This document shows, piece by piece, positions 40,639 through 41,426 of a DNA stretch of 41,426 bases. The stretch lies in contig DASPKS010000097.1 of NCBI GenBank assembly GCA_035628035.1, positions 1 through 41,426 on the forward strand, given 5' to 3'. The position numbers and the translations under genes are program-made. How positions within the stretch are numbered: the stretch's first letter is position 1; each line of letters opens with the position of its first letter. This DNA comes from DASPKS01 sp035628035 (GTDB lineage Bacteria; Bacteroidota; Rhodothermia; Rhodothermales; Rubricoccaceae). The notes below the pieces were generated by a model. The model saw only the letters and a program-made list of their open reading frames with translations, did no database searches and had not been told where the DNA came from.

Positions 40639-41426
40639 ATGGCTTCGTCCCCTGACGCCCCCGCGCCCGACACCGAGGCGCCCGCCGGGCCGTTCCCCCT
40701 CGGCACGCCGGCGCCCGCCGACGCCGCCTACGAGGCGCGGCGCGCCTACCACGACCGGCTCATGGAAGACCTCGCCGCCCGCGCGGCCGAGGTGCGGCGG
40801 GGCGGCGGCGACCGCGCCATCCGTCGCGAGCACGCGCGCGGCAAGCTCACCGCCCGCGAGCGCGTCGCGCGGCTGATCGACGAGGGGAGCGAGTTCCTGG
40901 AGCTGGGGCTGTTCGCCGGGCGGGGGATGTACGAGGAGGAGGGGGGGTGCCCGGCCGGCGGCACCGTGATGGGGCTCGGCCGCATCCACGGGCGCCTCTG
41001 CCTCGTCGTCGCCAACGACGCCACCGTGAAGGCGGGCGCATGGTTTCCCATCACGGCCAAGAAGAACCTCCGCGCGCAGGAGATCGCCCTCGAGAACCGC
41101 GTCCCCATCGTCTACCTCGTGGACTCGGCCGGCGTCTTCCTCCCGATGCAGGACGAGATCTTCCCGGACAAGGAGCACTTCGGCCGCATCTTCCGCAACA
41201 ACGCGCGGCTCTCGGCGCTCGGCGTCCCCCAGATCGCCGCCATCATGGGCTCGTGCGTGGCGGGCGGCGCGTACCTGCCCATCATGTCCGACGAGGCTCT
41301 AATTGTAGAAGGCACAGGTAGCGTATTTCTGGCCGGGCCGTTCCTCGTGCGCGCGGCCATCGGGGAAGTGACGGACAACGAGACGCTCGGTGGGGCCGCC
41401 ACGCACTCCGAGATCTCGGGGGTGAC
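40639..41426 (+). CDS. Acyl-CoA carboxylase carboxyltransferase (beta) subunit, N-terminal part
   Basis: The gene runs off the window; 262 complete codons are visible. The protein transfers the carboxyl group from biotin to an acyl-CoA. After a Pro/Ala-rich leader of about 30 residues, REHARGKLTARERVARLIDEGS at about 63-84 is the usual entry to the first crotonase-like domain. LVVANDATVKAGAWFPITAKK, VDSAGVFLPMQDEIFPDKEHFGRIF and IMGSCVAGGAYLPIMSDE match methylcrotonoyl-CoA carboxylase beta subunits better than propionyl-CoA carboxylase, suggesting a role in leucine breakdown, but the specificity is not settled by the visible part. Codons at 41296-41331 are unusually A/T-ending, although they encode a conserved stretch. 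Confidence 0.9.
   Translation, partial: MASSPDAPAPDTEAPAGPFPLGTPAPADAAYEARRAYHDRLMEDLAARAAEVRRGGGDRAIRREHARGKLTARERVARLIDEGSEFLELGLFAGRGMYEEEGGCPAGGTVMGLGRIHGRLCLVVANDATVKAGAWFPITAKKNLRAQEIALENRVPIVYLVDSAGVFLPMQDEIFPDKEHFGRIFRNNARLSALGVPQIAAIMGSCVAGGAYLPIMSDEALIVEGTGSVFLAGPFLVRAAIGEVTDNETLGGAATHSEISGV

Overview
The window is a very GC-rich chromosomal segment with almost exclusively G/C-ending codons. Several features point to a deep-branching, Rhodothermales-like member of the Bacteroidota (Rubricoccaceae/Salinibacter kind). These are PorV-like outer-membrane proteins beside a FlgD-Ig (type IX sorting-type) secreted protein, a DUF3822-like gene next to rsmD and coaD, a YfbK-like protein with a carboxypeptidase-regulatory/TonB-plug-like N-terminus, and repeated TAnnTTnn boxes resembling the Bacteroidota -7 promoter element about 20-30 nt before start codons. 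The taxon is an inference from gene content. I saw no tRNA, rRNA, CRISPR array, insertion sequence or prophage.

Layout. 1-3050 (+): the 3' end of leuS, a Spondin_N lipoprotein, a DUF4230-type protein and a six-helix membrane protein whose tail overlaps era (-). 3963-8872 (-): four consecutive genes for proteins with a pilin-like N-terminal helix (two tandem paralogues, one with an 11-copy Cys-rich repeat tail, one large protein with a C-terminal Cys/His motif), closed by a strong intrinsic terminator. 9045-9791 (-): pdxJ. 9878-15475 (+): a DUF3822-like protein, rsmD, coaD, a secreted barrel-like protein, an aspartate aminotransferase and an M50 protease. 15649-19992 (+): a tightly packed operon of a lipoprotein, a propeller protein with a FlgD-Ig tail, and two PorV/PorQ-like proteins. 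20115-21479 (+): a lipoprotein.

21495-27388 (-): from upstream to downstream, a 1072-residue metallopeptidase/beta-propeller/barrel protein, pyrD, a nitroreductase and a CPBP (CAAX-type) membrane protease. 27691-30804 (+): mrdA-rodA, the elongasome transpeptidase and glycosyltransferase pair. 30823-31966 (-): two lipoproteins. 32095-34759 (+): argS and ftsX. 34876-39805 (+): the vWA protein and a class A penicillin-binding protein. 39877-40587: an unknown protein. 40639 to the end: the N-terminal part of an acyl-CoA carboxylase carboxyltransferase.

Most of the content is housekeeping plus cell-envelope biogenesis: two cell-wall synthesis loci, ftsX, type IX-style secretion partners and many lipoproteins. 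The least explained part is the pilin-like cluster at 3963-8872. It looks like a set of minor-pilin or pseudopilin-like subunits carrying two unusual Cys-containing surface domains. The vWA fusion, the three-part metallopeptidase, the structured leader before mrdA and the apparent CTG start of ftsX are the other points that deserve checking.
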